The notes below the pieces were generated by a model. That model did not search any database. It was not told where the DNA came from and saw only the letters and a list, made by a program, of their open reading frames with translations. A stretch of DNA of 64,000 nucleotides, from positions 4,657,473 through 4,721,472 of the forward strand of contig CAMZMU010000081.1 of assembly GCA_947311845.1 (NCBI GenBank), read 5' to 3'. The DNA is from Poa pratensis (Eukaryota > Streptophyta > Magnoliopsida > Poales > Poaceae). Below, one piece after another: positions 23,828-34,959 of this stretch. Every line of letters starts with the position of its first letter. The stretch's first letter is position 1. Both the position numbers and the translations under genes were made by a program.

Positions 23828-23923
23828 CCCCCCTCCCTAGAATTCATCCCTAGGGTTGGTGATGTGCAGATTGTTCCCCCCTCCCTAGAATTCATCCCTA
23901 GGGTTGGTGATGTGCAGATTGTT
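23828..23923 (+). repeat. 48-bp perfect tandem duplication
   Basis: Two head-to-tail copies, 23828-23875 and 23876-23923 (start cccccctccctagaattc). Located just upstream of the WAK relic, where its N-terminus should be. Confidence 0.9.
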
Positions 23924-23947
23924 CATCTTTATCGCAGCAATATCACT

Positions 23948-23989
23948 GTAAGGAGCAGGCTCCGTGTCATGTGGAGCCTGCTCCTTGTC
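23948..23989. repeat. Short perfect inverted repeat
   Basis: AAGGAGCAGGCTCC, a 9-base spacer, then GGAGCCTGCTCCTT. Could form a strong hairpin; no T-run follows and no transcript is evident. Confidence 0.75.
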
Positions 23990-24522
23990 GTGTCGTCGGG
24001 GATATTACTGACCGCGTTTGAGATCATCAGAGTCCTAAGCATGTGTGTGGGCTATATCGGCTTGGGATGCGTGTTTGGAAGATCGTAGTATATGCTCAGA
24101 GTTCATTCTTTTTAGACATTTTTTACTTCATAGATGAGCTTTAAAGGCTTGCGCCTCTCTTCGATCATGTACACTTCTCTTACAGCCCAAGGGTATTCCT
24201 GAAACTTTGTCGTCGCATGGATTTGTTGTCATAAGTAATGAATCCAAGACATGTAAAATAAGTGGTATGTGCACGCAAAAGAGAGAGACAAGTGGCCAAG
24301 ATCACTTCATCATGTGAACACAATATAAGTGGGATGAGATCACTATGAACCTGCCATGTGAAATGAACATGTTTAGTTGAGTGTTAATTTTTTGGAGCTC
24401 ATGAAACACTTCATGTAAGGAAGATGCATGAGAGCAAACATATTCCTCTCGTGTGCTAAGCCAACACATAATAATGGATCGTTCACAACCTTAAATGATA
24501 GAAAATCACATACTCGATCAGT

Positions 24523-24998
24523 CTATGCCTTTGTGACCAGCAGTTGGAAACTGCACTGCATCTTGCTCTCCACTGCCCCTTTGCAAAGGAAGTTTGGGCA
24601 CAATTCGTCACACAGTATCCGCGGGAAGTGCAAATTGCAACATCCTCGACGAACCTCTCTGCTTGGTGGGAGAAGTTGCCGGAAGGGAAGCTGGATGCAG
24701 ACAGAAAGAAGGGATCACGACATCCGTGTATGTTGTCTGGCATATCTGGAAGGAGAGGGATCGACGTATTTTCCAGCAGACAACGATGACAACCCCATGG
24801 GGCAAGGGTAGCTGAGCTTGTCACCACGGATCTGGCCATGCTGCAGATGGCCTTTTCAACAGGTGGAATGACATAGATGTATATGAGGTTGTTTATTCTT
24901 CATGAGGTTGCAACCATGAGGTTGTTTGTAAAATGTAACTCTTTTTCTCCCTAATAATGCATAAGCAGAGCTCCTGCTAGTTACCGTAAAAAAAAACA
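24523..24998 (+). mobile_element. LINE 3' end fragment (zinc-binding RT domain and tail)
   Basis: 5'-truncated LINE. The frame encodes the zf-RVT region (CPLCDQQLETALHLALHC followed by PFAKEVW), then, after a one-base shift near 24715, VYVVWHIWKERDRRIFQQ, and a short 3' UTR with 'gcagagctcctgc' ending in a run of A (24989-24998). The order matches the C-terminus of plant L1-type LINEs. Inactive. Confidence 0.75.
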
Positions 24999-24999
24999 G

Positions 25000-26902
25000 A
25001 CATCGTATGGGTTGAGACAATTTCCATACTAAAAAAAATTGTGGGCCTTTTTTGCACCACTAGCAACATCAGATTCTCAGATTCATCATTAGCATTTTGC
25101 CCGGGGTAGTCTGCGGCGCACGTACGCGCGCGTGATGCTGCGATATGATCCAAATGAAATGGTGGCCGTCGTCACGTCACCAGCAAGAGATTTTCATCAT
25201 TTACTGACCTCGCATGTGCCCGTGGCCATGGCGCCGCCCATGCCCAGCCCAACGGCGCACATACGATTTCTGCTCCGGGCTCGCGCGCATGACACATGCT
25301 GAGCGCGTGCACGCAGAGGAGATGATAAATGACCGCATACATACATGCATACGTCTTGGTTATATGGTCTAGTTTGCCATAAGCTGAGGCTCACTTCGAT
25401 TGTGGAAATGGTCACAATGTATAAAGGTCATATTTGATATAAGAGAGGACCCATATTTCTATCAAAATATAAAGCATACAAGAGAGAGCAAAGAGTAAAA
25501 TAGTTTTAACCAACGGCAATGTGGAAAATTCCACACCATAAGACCTACATGACATTGATTAAATTACACCATATACATTATGGAGAAAATAAGCTTTTTA
25601 AGGTGCAACTCTAGCTTGTGATCTACCATAAGAAATAGAAAAATGATTTTATCTCTCCTCTCTCTCATGCATGTAGCAACATGACAAGATATGTCGTCAC
25701 AGTTTATGGTAAAATACACCTTATACATTATGGAGAATTTTATAAGACAAGTGAGACCCAGCTTATGGCAAAATCTCATCTTACACAATACGGATGCCCT
25801 AAACTTATGGGTCACCCTAAAGAATATATTCTCAAGTTGAACCTCCACAATTTATGTTGCAAACTTTAAGATGTATTTTTTGGCTTATATGGTGTGTTTG
25901 TGTCTTACGTTGCGGCTGCACTAAGCAGCTGGAGAAGAACAAACTAAGCGTGACGTACATGTTTGTCATATGTCCCTAGTTCGAGCTACTCTCTAGGTTC
26001 GGCCAGCCGTTATTTGCATGGCGCCGTCGACAAGCTAGCCAGGGACCATGCTGGACATGCTGCCTGCCCCCCTGTGGTGTTCGTACTATGCTAGGAGACA
26101 TACGCAATCCTGGCATGCTTCCCTTTGTGTATACACTGTACTTACACACATGCATACGGTGAAAACTCTAGGTGGTCATTCCTCAACAAAAAAAATACTA
26201 TAAGTGGTACAGTAGTATATACTACGGAGTATATACTCAATGCTCGGGACTTGTCACTCAGTACATAACATGTATACTTTTCTACACTGCCTGCCCCGGC
26301 GAGCTAGGTTCGAAATGCAACGTCACAATAAGAACGTAAGTAAGTAAGTTATGCGTTATCCAAATCAATTGTAGAGGAGAAATTAGTAAGCATATCCTGC
26401 TCCTACAGATCACTCTTCGCGATTTCCACTCGAAAATTATTTACTTCTTCCCGATAGTACAGATTCTGGTCGTAGTTAGTAGCCCTTCCCTGGCTCAAAA
26501 GATCGAGATGATCGTGCGCTTGCAGCTCAAAAGATCGAGAGGATCGTGCTCTTGCGTTCCGTACGTCATCTATTTGCTGATGCAAGATTTCATTAGAAAA
26601 TGGTAGATTTGCCGTTGCAAGTCCCTAGGCCCTAGCTACAAAAAGTTACTAGTACACCGGTAATTACAGAGAATATGCTACAGCCAAGAGAGTGAGAGAG
26701 GCGCCCAAGCAGGAGAGCAGGCCCACTCTTGTCTGGGGGACGTGGGAACACGCGCGCGCTGTGGTCCGACTCCAAGCAGCCCACGGGCTATGACCTCATC
26801 CTGCGAGGTCCACCGGCGTGGCAGCTAGCTATCGTCCACCTCCCGCCAGCAGCGAGCGAGCGAGCGCCGCAGCCGTAGCCGTCGCCGGATTTTACAACCT
26901 GT
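25000..26902. other. Intergenic DNA, no gene recognised
   Basis: Contains a partly self-similar AT-rich stretch (25440-25870, 'acattatggagaa' repeated at about 25575 and 25724) that looks like an old decayed element. Confidence 0.4.
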
Positions 26903-26919
26903 CCAATCTAATTGTCACA

Positions 26920-27262
26920 AGTAGCTTCACAAGTAGATCCCTCCGAATTTTATTGTCAAAAATAATCTTGCGGAAAGTGCAAAAAGCGGCACGTGTTCTA
27001 CCGCCAAACCAGCTGGCGTAAAGTGACTTTCCGCCAGTAGAGTTGACGGAAAGACATGTGTCGTGTTTTGGATCGGCGCAAAGTGGTGCAGCGTATGCAA
27101 CTCGCAACAGCACAAAGTGACTTTTCGCCTTTCCGCCAAATGGTACGGCGGGAAGTCACTTTCCGCTTTCTTACTTGGCGGGAAAACACGTGTCACTTTT
27201 TGCACTTCCCGCCGGGGCCATTTTTGACAATAAAATTCGGAGGGGCTACTTTTGGCAATTCC
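26920..27262. mobile_element. Foldback element with G+C-rich subrepeats
   Basis: Arms start CTCCGAATTTTATTGTCAAA on the left and are inverted on the right (ending near 27242), with weaker pairing outward. The interior has many 'ggcggaaagt'/'ggcgggaagt' motifs in both orientations. Probably a non-autonomous DNA transposon; no target-site duplication was resolved. Confidence 0.65.
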
Positions 27263-27637
27263 ATTGAGCAGGGGCTATATTTGTAAAAAAAAATCCCGCC
27301 GCCGCGCGCAGCACCGTCGCCATCGTATCATGTGTTTCAGCGCTCACGGCCGGGGCAGCAGAGAGACTACTGACGGGGCTTTGACGACGGATCTCTTGGT
27401 CCCTTGCTCGCTGCGGTACGCATGGCACTATGGCAGCGCGCGTCACGGCCCTATTTCGGAATAATGGCAATGGGGACGCATGCACTGCCTACCCGCGGGG
27501 ATACAGTGCCCGCACTCTTCTCTGCTGGTGTTGCCGCCACCCTATCCCCACCGTTTTGCTGGTACTTTTTAGTTTTCACTTCGCAACGGAGCGTCGATAT
27601 GGTAAATTCGTAATGGCATGTCGCGTCTAGAGGACTA

Positions 27638-29150
27638 TGGGCATTTCTAGCCGGACCCTTATATGACCGTTTAGAAGAGAAAATATTCTTGTTTTGTCCT
27701 TTAAACCGAACCTAGCCAAACCCCTTATATGGTTTAGAGGAGCAAAACAGAATCTCCAGCCCTTGGCCGACCCTCCAATATACTCCACCTCGGCTGGCTA
27801 GAGAATTTTTTTGGCCCTCCACCCCCGCGCCGAGACTTTGCCCCGCTCGGCCTGCACTGTCGCCGTTGTTGCCTCCGGCGACCACCCTCCACCCTTGCTG
27901 ACGCCCTGCAACCTCCGCCGCCCCCAACCCACTCGGATTCGCTCGCCGAGTGCTATCGACGCCGGATTCTCTCCGTCTGTCGCGGTCGACGTCGGATTCT
28001 CTCCGCCCGCCGCGTCCATTGTCGCATGAATGTCCTTCGCCGGATTCTCCATTCTCGGCTCGGTTTGAGAAAAAACACAACCGGCGGAGGAAAAGGTGGA
28101 CATAGAAGCCCCCCCCCCCCCCCCGGTGGAGCTTAAGTGCCGCCGAAATCAAGGGCAGATCGGCGAACTTCCAGCCACGTCGATTCGGCCCCAGCGAGCT
28201 TGGGGCTCGACCGAGAGCCAAGGTATGGGCTCCTCCAAGACTCTCCGTTGATTTTGTGCAGTTTCTCAACCACGGAGATTTCGCAGGTCTTCGATACCGG
28301 CTCAACAGCGCTGGCCGAGCTTCTCACCTCCACCGCACTTGAAGTGTTCGACGAAATGATCGTGTGAGTTTTTAGATGAGGAGGTTGAGGGAGATGATCT
28401 TTGACGACTCATCTTCGAGGAGGAGGAGGAAGAAGGTGACTATGATTTCGAAACAGCTATTACGGTGATAGTGACCCAGAATTTAAAGCGGCCGAGACTA
28501 GGATCACAGTTCGGCCGCATGTACATCAACCGAGATAGAGCGGAAGGCCATACCAAACTTATTAAAGATTACTTAAACCCCGTTCCAACATATCCGGAGA
28601 AGTATTTTCGTCGGCAATTTCGGATGCATACAAGTATCTTTCTCACCATTGTCAAAGCTGTGGAGAAGCATGATTGGTTTAAGCTACGGAGGAGTGCATC
28701 AGGGGAGATTAGTGCGCACCCACTCATGAAGTATGTCGCTGCAGTTCGACTGGTTGCCTATGGGCGTTCGGGTGTTCGACCGACGCCGTTGACGACTATG
28801 TCCGCGTCGGTGAAGATACAATCTTGGAGGCCTTTCGACAAAAACCGTGATTGAGATCTTTGGGCCAGAGTACTTGAGAGCACCCAACGATGAAGACACC
28901 GAGAGACTCATGGGTGTGGGTGAAGATCGAAATTCGTGCAATGGACATGAAAGAATGGCCCCGCTAAATGGAAAGGTCAATACAAAGGCCATTACAACGA
29001 TCCAACCATCATTTTTGAGGTTGTTGCATCCCACGATTTTTGGGGCATGCATTTTTTGAACTGGCTGGCTCTCACAATGATCTGAATGTGTTGTCGATAT
29101 CACCACTGTTCGCAAGGCTTGTTGCCGGAGAGGCTCCTGCTTGCAACTAT
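27638..29150 (+). mobile_element. PIF/Harbinger-type element, 5' part, with transposase relic
   Basis: The left end may be GGGCATTTCTAGCCGGACCC near 27638, similar to known Harbinger termini. A GC-rich leader follows, then a transposase relic (28465-29140). The right end is not found because the sequence switches to a LINE tail near 29150. Confidence 0.55.
28465..29150 (+). pseudogene. Harbinger transposase pseudogene (plant transposon protein family)
   Basis: Frame 28465-28854 gives YINRDRAEGHTKLIKDYL, then YFRRQFRMHTSIFLTIV and MKYVAAVRLVAYG, followed after frameshifts by EIFGPEYLRAPNDEDTERLM and FWGMHFFELAGSHNDLNVL followed by SISPLFARL. This is the order of the PIF/Harbinger (PF04827, ALP1-like) transposase. 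By family knowledge the GSHND-type segment carries a catalytic Asp. At least two frame shifts and the missing C-terminus make it inactive. Confidence 0.75.
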
Positions 29151-29600
29151 GTTGGATGGCCTCTATTCCCCCTCAAAGTTAAGATCTTTATGTGGCAGCT
29201 AGCGAGAGAACGTCCTCCTTCCAATGAGTAAATTTGCTTTTATAGTATTCTGGCTCGTTTCATCTCGAGTGGTTTTCGTTCCATGCTAAGTGTAGCGTGG
29301 AACCCTGCCAACTTCGCCGATTTGACCAGGATCCTTTAGGGGTTTAAGAGCAAAACCAGTGATTCTTTTAGGGTGTTTTTTCTGCTATGTGTTAGGCCTT
29401 GTGGCTTATTTGCAATAGGATTACCATTGATGCTAAATTTCCCAAGCAGACAGCTGACTGTATCTTTAAAATTATGATTCTTTTGTAGGTCTGTTGGTCC
29501 ATTTTCAACCCAAAATTGCACCCGTTCCTGGACGAGGTGATCGTCATGTTTAAAGCTCTCTTCAGCACCGCCGCCACAACTCTGCAATCTTAGCTTTTGC
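29150..29600 (+). mobile_element. LINE tail fused to the Harbinger relic
   Basis: The reading changes within one open frame to FPLKVKIFMWQLARERPPSN, the start of the zf-RVT region of LINEs. Weaker similarity continues in shifted frames (ALWLICNRITIDAKFPKQTA, then DCIFK) to about 29590. Confidence 0.6.
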
Positions 29601-30758
29601 CTTGTATTTTGCTAGCGCTTGTTTAGTTGGCATATATCTTCTATCGAAACTATATGGCTGTCATGTCCTGGTGTGTAACCTTAAGATGAAACTTCACCCT
29701 ATGTATGCTGACTTAGCTTTGTGTGGCTTTATTAATTTAAAGCCAGGTACTTCGTGTTTTATGTCTAAATAACAGAATGTAAGACAAAGCTAATGTCAAA
29801 GACGATCTGACGATGACTTCTCGAGAAAAGGAAAACACTTGACCGTAAAATAGTAAAAGTGTACTGTATTGCGCATATGGAAATGTTGTTAAGCTATAAA
29901 AGAGACACACTATTATCCGTAGATTTTTTATTTTTGAGAATCATATTATTCCGTAGATGGCCGCGTGTCAGCTCTCAGCAAAAAGAAAGTTGGGCCCAGT
30001 TCCGAGGCGACTGACTGACTACTGCGGGTTCTGAATTCCTAGCGCTGAGATGATTGGGCCTTGCTTCAGGGCTTCAGATTGACCCATAGCAATTCGAGGA
30101 CGACCACAAAATCCAGGATACATACTTTTCAAAAGGTTCATTACGACATTACGCCAGCTCAGGGCAGGGCCGTCGGAACAGCGACGCCAAGGCGTTGCTA
30201 GCGTGGAAGGCGGCGGCGGCCAGCGGAACTGTACCGTGGCGGCGCAATCGCCGTCGGGGACATCCCTTTCTTCGTCTTAACTGGCATCCGGCAGTTCCAG
30301 CTTGCAAAACAGTGGCATCATGAAGCCGACATGTGCGAGATGAGACGAGGACAGAGTCAAAGAGAAATACGGGGTTCCCTTTAAAGGCTCGCGTTGGCAC
30401 ACCACATGCACTCCACTGGTGCCATGGCGTGCAGCACATGGGGAAGACGAAGACGATCGATCTAGCAATAATGCAGAAAGAAAGCTGGAAACACACTCAA
30501 ATTTTCATTCATTCGTACATTCATTGGGAGGGGCTTAAAAACGCACCACTCATCGCCGTAATTGGCGTCCAGTACACCTAGTAACACTAACAGTGATGAT
30601 TTTACACAGACTTGCTCTTTCAGAAAGAAAAAATGGGAGGAGTACAAGAGGAAGAAGATTAAAAGCTGCATTATTTTTGCTGTTAATAATACTACGCTAC
30701 TCTCAGCATCCTTACCCCGCTCCGATCTTGTTTTAAGACATGGGAGTGGCGAGGTTAA
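29601..30758. other. Intergenic DNA downstream of the LONGIFOLIA-like gene
   Basis: No gene recognised. The proximal part (about 30600-30758) is probably the 3' UTR of the gene that ends at 30759. Confidence 0.5.
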
Positions 30759-33070
30759 TCAGAACACCAGCTTCCTGCGAGGGAGCCGGAGACGGTCAAC
30801 GTCGGCGAGCTCGCGGATGGTGTCGGCCACAAGGTCCTTGAACAGCAGCCGCTCGATCTGCAGCACGGTCTCCGCGGCCTCGGCGCTGGGCGACCACCGG
30901 CGGTCCGCGGCCAGGTCGCGCAATATGACGCCGCAGGTGAGGTCGTTCAGGTCGTCGGCGGCAGCAGACGAGACGGGCTCCCTGGCGCGCTGCACCTCGG
31001 CCCACAAGTGCCGCAGGAGCTCCTCGCCGCGGAGCCACGCGACGGGCTCCGATGGGTGGGCGCACCGCCACCGGTCAAACGCCTCCGCCGCCGCGCCGCA
31101 GAGCAGCCTCCGGTGCTGCCACGTGTCCTCGCCACGCTGGCGCCTCTTCTCGATCGTCTTGTAGACGTCATCCGGTTCCTTCATACGGTCAAGTAACTGG
31201 ATGACTTCTGCCACGTATACCAAGTCGGGGTCGCTCGCCTGCGGTCCCACCAGCCACGCTTCGGGGACCCACTCGTCATCGTCCAGATCGGACGCCACCA
31301 CCGGAGCAGGGCTCGGTGCTCTGAAGTTCATTCCACGTTTCGACCCCGACGACGACGGCGAGTCCTCGTCCGCGAGGAAGGCTGCCGCGTCGAGCACGGA
31401 CACCGGACTCGGCTGTTGGTCGGCGGCAGCGTCACCGGCGCTGGTGAAGGCATGGATGCTGCTCAGCAGCTTGCCGCAGCGCTCAAGCAGGCCGCGGTCT
31501 GACTTTGGGTCCTCGAGACGCGCTCGCTGCTGCATTTGCAAAAATGGACAGTTAGGATACGCTTCAAGATAGATACTACTACAATTTGAGCAGAGATTAA
31601 GTTTCAGTGTGAGGATGAGCTAATTAATGTTTTACCTCGAAGTCCCACCGGGAGGAGGCACTGACAGAGCTGCTGCTCCCGCCGTCGGAGAAGGTTGTCG
31701 ATGCGTCGTCGTCGGGAGATAGAGCCGCGGCATTATGAGCGGCGCGGCGGGCAATGCGGGCACGGACGCTGGGGAGCTCAGCGTTGCCCGGCTTCTTCAG
31801 GGGCTGGTGCTGCTGCTTTGGCGACTGCGCTGGAGAGATGCGCCGCTGCGGGGACTGCGGGCCACGCCGTGCTGGCGAGGCCGGGCTACGTGCGGGGGAC
31901 GCGGCCCGGTCAGGCGAACGCGGGCGGCGGGCATTGTCGACGTCGACGCGTAATCGCCGTGTGGGAGACGTGCGTGCAAGCGGCGGCTGCGGCGGCCGAG
32001 AGGACGGGCGCATGACGACGATGGGAGGCGGATGGTTGCGCACGGCCACAGGAGGGTGTGGTGGAGGAGGCCTTTGAGCTGGAGGGCCTCCAAGATTTGC
32101 TTGAGCGTCTCGAGATCTCTGGCTGGCTCGGCGATGCCACGCTTGCGGAGGCGCCGCTCGATCTCGCCGTAAAGTGCTATCTCGCCCTGGCCGGCGCTGG
32201 AGTCGACGCGCTTCGCCGGCTCAGGGAACACCTCGCGCGCGTCAAAGTGGCTACTGCGCCTCTGCTGAGCGGCAGCCCTGTGGTATGCTGGATCCGATGA
32301 ACGACGGAGCGACAGCTCTGTTGTTGGGGATGACGGCCTCTGCGGTGGCAGAACCACCACAGCTGGTGCCGGTTTCTCGAAGAATGTCGGGTCCACGAAC
32401 CGGAAGCGGGCCGGGTGGTCGCGTGGCACGCGCTCGGATGCCGACCGCCTGAGCTGGCCACCGCGGGCAGCGTGCTGTCCGTCCTCGTCGTCGCCGACGC
32501 CGTGCGGCAGCGCGTCGAGACCCATGAGCCGCGCGACGACGCTGGGGGAGCGCCTATCGTCGCCACCCATCCCGGGCGACGGCGGCGCCGCTGCAGGCGA
32601 CGACGTCCTGATGTCCCGCGGCCGGAGCTTTCCCTTGGCGTCCACGACCGCGCGACTGTCCAGCGAGAGTCGCGGCAGCCTCCAGGACGCGGCTGCGCCT
32701 GCCCTGTCCTTCAAATCCAGCGGAGGCAGCTGCAGCGACGGCCTCGGCGCGGCGGGTGGCGTCATTTCCGGCGACGACGGGAGCGGCGTGGCCCGCTCGG
32801 AGCCGCGGTCAAGCTGCATCGACATCTCCGACGGCGTCGCCGAGCCCTGCACGCACATAGTAACAGCCATCGTCAGAAAACTAACAGGCAACAGCGAGAG
32901 ACCGAGGGACGGGAAGCAAGAACGTACGCTGGAGGAGGAGAGGAGGCGGCGTGGCTGTGATAGAGGCGCTTGCCGGAGAGGACCTGCGGGCGGTCGAAGA
33001 GGTGGAGGAAGCCGGCCATGCAGCCCTGGTGCATGGGCCGCTCGTCGTCCTCCGCCCCCATCGCCACCAT
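30759..33070 (-). CDS. LONGIFOLIA / TON1-recruiting-motif (TRM) family protein, one frameshift
   Basis: Microtubule-associated regulator of cell elongation by family knowledge; rice relatives influence grain shape. Start ATG at 33070; exon 1 encodes GCMAGFLHLFDRPQVLSGKR, the family N-terminus. Exon 2 begins after TGCGTGCAG at 32846 and holds SPSVVARLMGLDALP (the VARLMGL motif, DUF3741), RFRFVDPTFFEK, and LRKRGIAEPARDLETLKQIL followed by EALQLKGLL, then IVVMRPS. Exon 2 ends WDFE with donor GAG|GTAAAA at 31636; exon 3 (from about 31529) carries the DUF4378-like C-terminus and ends RRKLVF at 30759. A base appears missing near 32055, between LQLKGLLHH and VAVRNHPPP. Exon 1 donor is uncertain: 32928 is the best site but 32924 keeps the phase. 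About 730 residues, shorter than Arabidopsis LNG1. Orthology not assigned. Confidence 0.82.
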
Positions 33071-33209
33071 CTCCTCCTTCCGTCTGTCTCGCTTCGTCTC
33101 CTCCTCTGTTTCTCTGTGTTTGGGTAGGTGCGAGTGCGAGTGCGGCGCTCTGGCTCTGGGTGCCTCGCTCGCCGAGGAGGCCAAGGCTCCGGCTTTTGGG
33201 CGCGTTTTA

Positions 33210-34258
33210 AAGCTGTGGACTCGCGGGGTGACGTCGAAATGACTTAACCACCCCTGGGTGGCTGTTGGTAATCACGGTGACCTGCCATCGTGTCAGTGGA
33301 GAATGGAGACGAGACGTTGGTGCCTCGGAGGAGGCGTCCCCTTTGCGATGGCTGTGCGTTATATGACATGTGGGCCTGAGATGTCAGGGTTTTCTGATTT
33401 GTTTTGATCCTGCCTGCACGTTTATTAAAGCTGTCAGTGGAGCTCGTGCATGGAGCGGGTCACCTTTATACGCTTTTATTTACAGCTAAAAGTTGGTCGT
33501 CATGGTGTCTTTACTTGCAAATCTTAGCCTGTCAGTGCTTGTGATTATATGGTTTTCACTTCGAAATTAGACAAGGACGATTTTATATAACACAAAACAA
33601 CCGACCACCGTATCGACTGCATTATTGCACCTGTTCATCGCACGTTACTTCCAGTCCATCACCAAGAGAAATCAACATGTCTAGCTATGTCACTCAACGT
33701 ACGTCAATTATATGGTTTTCTCTTGGAGATTATGTAGGCACGAATTTTGAAGAAAACAACCGAGCACCGGAGCAATTCTACCTCTCCATCGCACGACACT
33801 TCAAACAAACCATCAACGCAACTCGACCTTTTTTTCGCATCACGAACCGATTCTATGACTAAAACCGGAATTGAAACCGCCACGCCTCTATGAGGTGTGA
33901 CATATAGGATGGCATATCGCTGCTCCCATCTCCGGCCCTTCTCCCGGCCACCACCTTCGCGGATCTACTTCCAATTCTGCGGTGGAAACAGTGGAGAAGA
34001 GTGACATGTTAGTTAGATTTCTTCCCTGGAGGAGTGTGCATGGACTAATAAGATTTTCTACATTTGATCTTCAATTCGCAAAGGCCAGTGCGAAGATTGT
34101 GGAGTGGGATGGTGACTCACAACCTTTGGTAGAGCTTCTAGTTGTCTGTGTGCACCTCAAAGGCTACCCTTCAAAAAAATGTGCCTAGAAAAAATTGCTC
34201 AAGTTATATCTACTATAGATATTATTATGGATGTGGACTCGAGTTTTTCAAAAAAGAA
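33210..34258. other. Upstream region of the LONGIFOLIA-like gene
   Basis: No ORF of interest. A TTTAAAA on the minus strand near 33202 is a weak TATA candidate. 'atatggttttc' recurs near 33547 and 33710, the second within an otherwise similar block, suggesting an old local duplication. Confidence 0.4.
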
Positions 34259-34925
34259 TTATGTTGAGGTCAGACTTCGGGTGGCATACTGAGACCAAGT
34301 GAAAATTTGAAATAAAAGAATTATGGAAGTTCTTAGCATCAATGGGGATAAAATTATCGCGAATATTTTCTTCATTCCACACTGCGAATCCACATCTATC
34401 TGCTCTTGAACTAACATGAGTCCGGCTTCCGACCGGTGGACCAGAGGTTTCATACTTGGATTACCGTCTATCCAAGTATCTTCCCAGATGCGAACGGATG
34501 ATCCATCGCTAACACGTTTGATTAGACCAAGTTTGAGCGCCAAGGGACCATTGACTAAAGCATACCAAATGTGGGAGGCATTCTGCATCCTTCTTGCTAA
34601 CATGAAATCTACGCCATGAAATATTTCCGCTCGGAACCCTAGCGCTTGATCCTTATTTTGCGAGCATTGCTTCGTTAAATAATTGGAGAAATCTGAAGCC
34701 CATCCATTTCTCTGATTTTTGGATAGCAATATCATTCAATTTCTTTCCATGATTTATTCGTTCACTCTCATCTCCTACGAAACAAAACCGAGCCACGCGG
34801 CTCGTGATCTTCTTGCACAATTTCTTCGAAAGGCAAAAACAGCTCAAATATGTAGGATTAGCGTGATAGACTACTTTGGCAAGAACTTCCCAAGATGCAG
34901 AGTACTCATCATTTCCAGGGACCAA
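34259..34925 (-). mobile_element. LINE reverse-transcriptase C-terminal fragment, minus strand
   Basis: Two overlapping frames give the thumb/connection region of plant LINE RT: PTYLSCFCLSKKLCKKI, WMGFRFLQLFNEAMLAK, then LIKRVSDGSSVRIWEDTWID. One frameshift separates them. Head to head with the next LINE fragment. Confidence 0.75.
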
Positions 34926-34959
34926 GCCTTCGCGAATTTCTAAATCTTTCTTAGTTTGT

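Noticed and set aside
28105..28125. C homopolymer runs here and at 59083-59108
   Set aside because: Simple sequence; possible length errors, no biological inference made.
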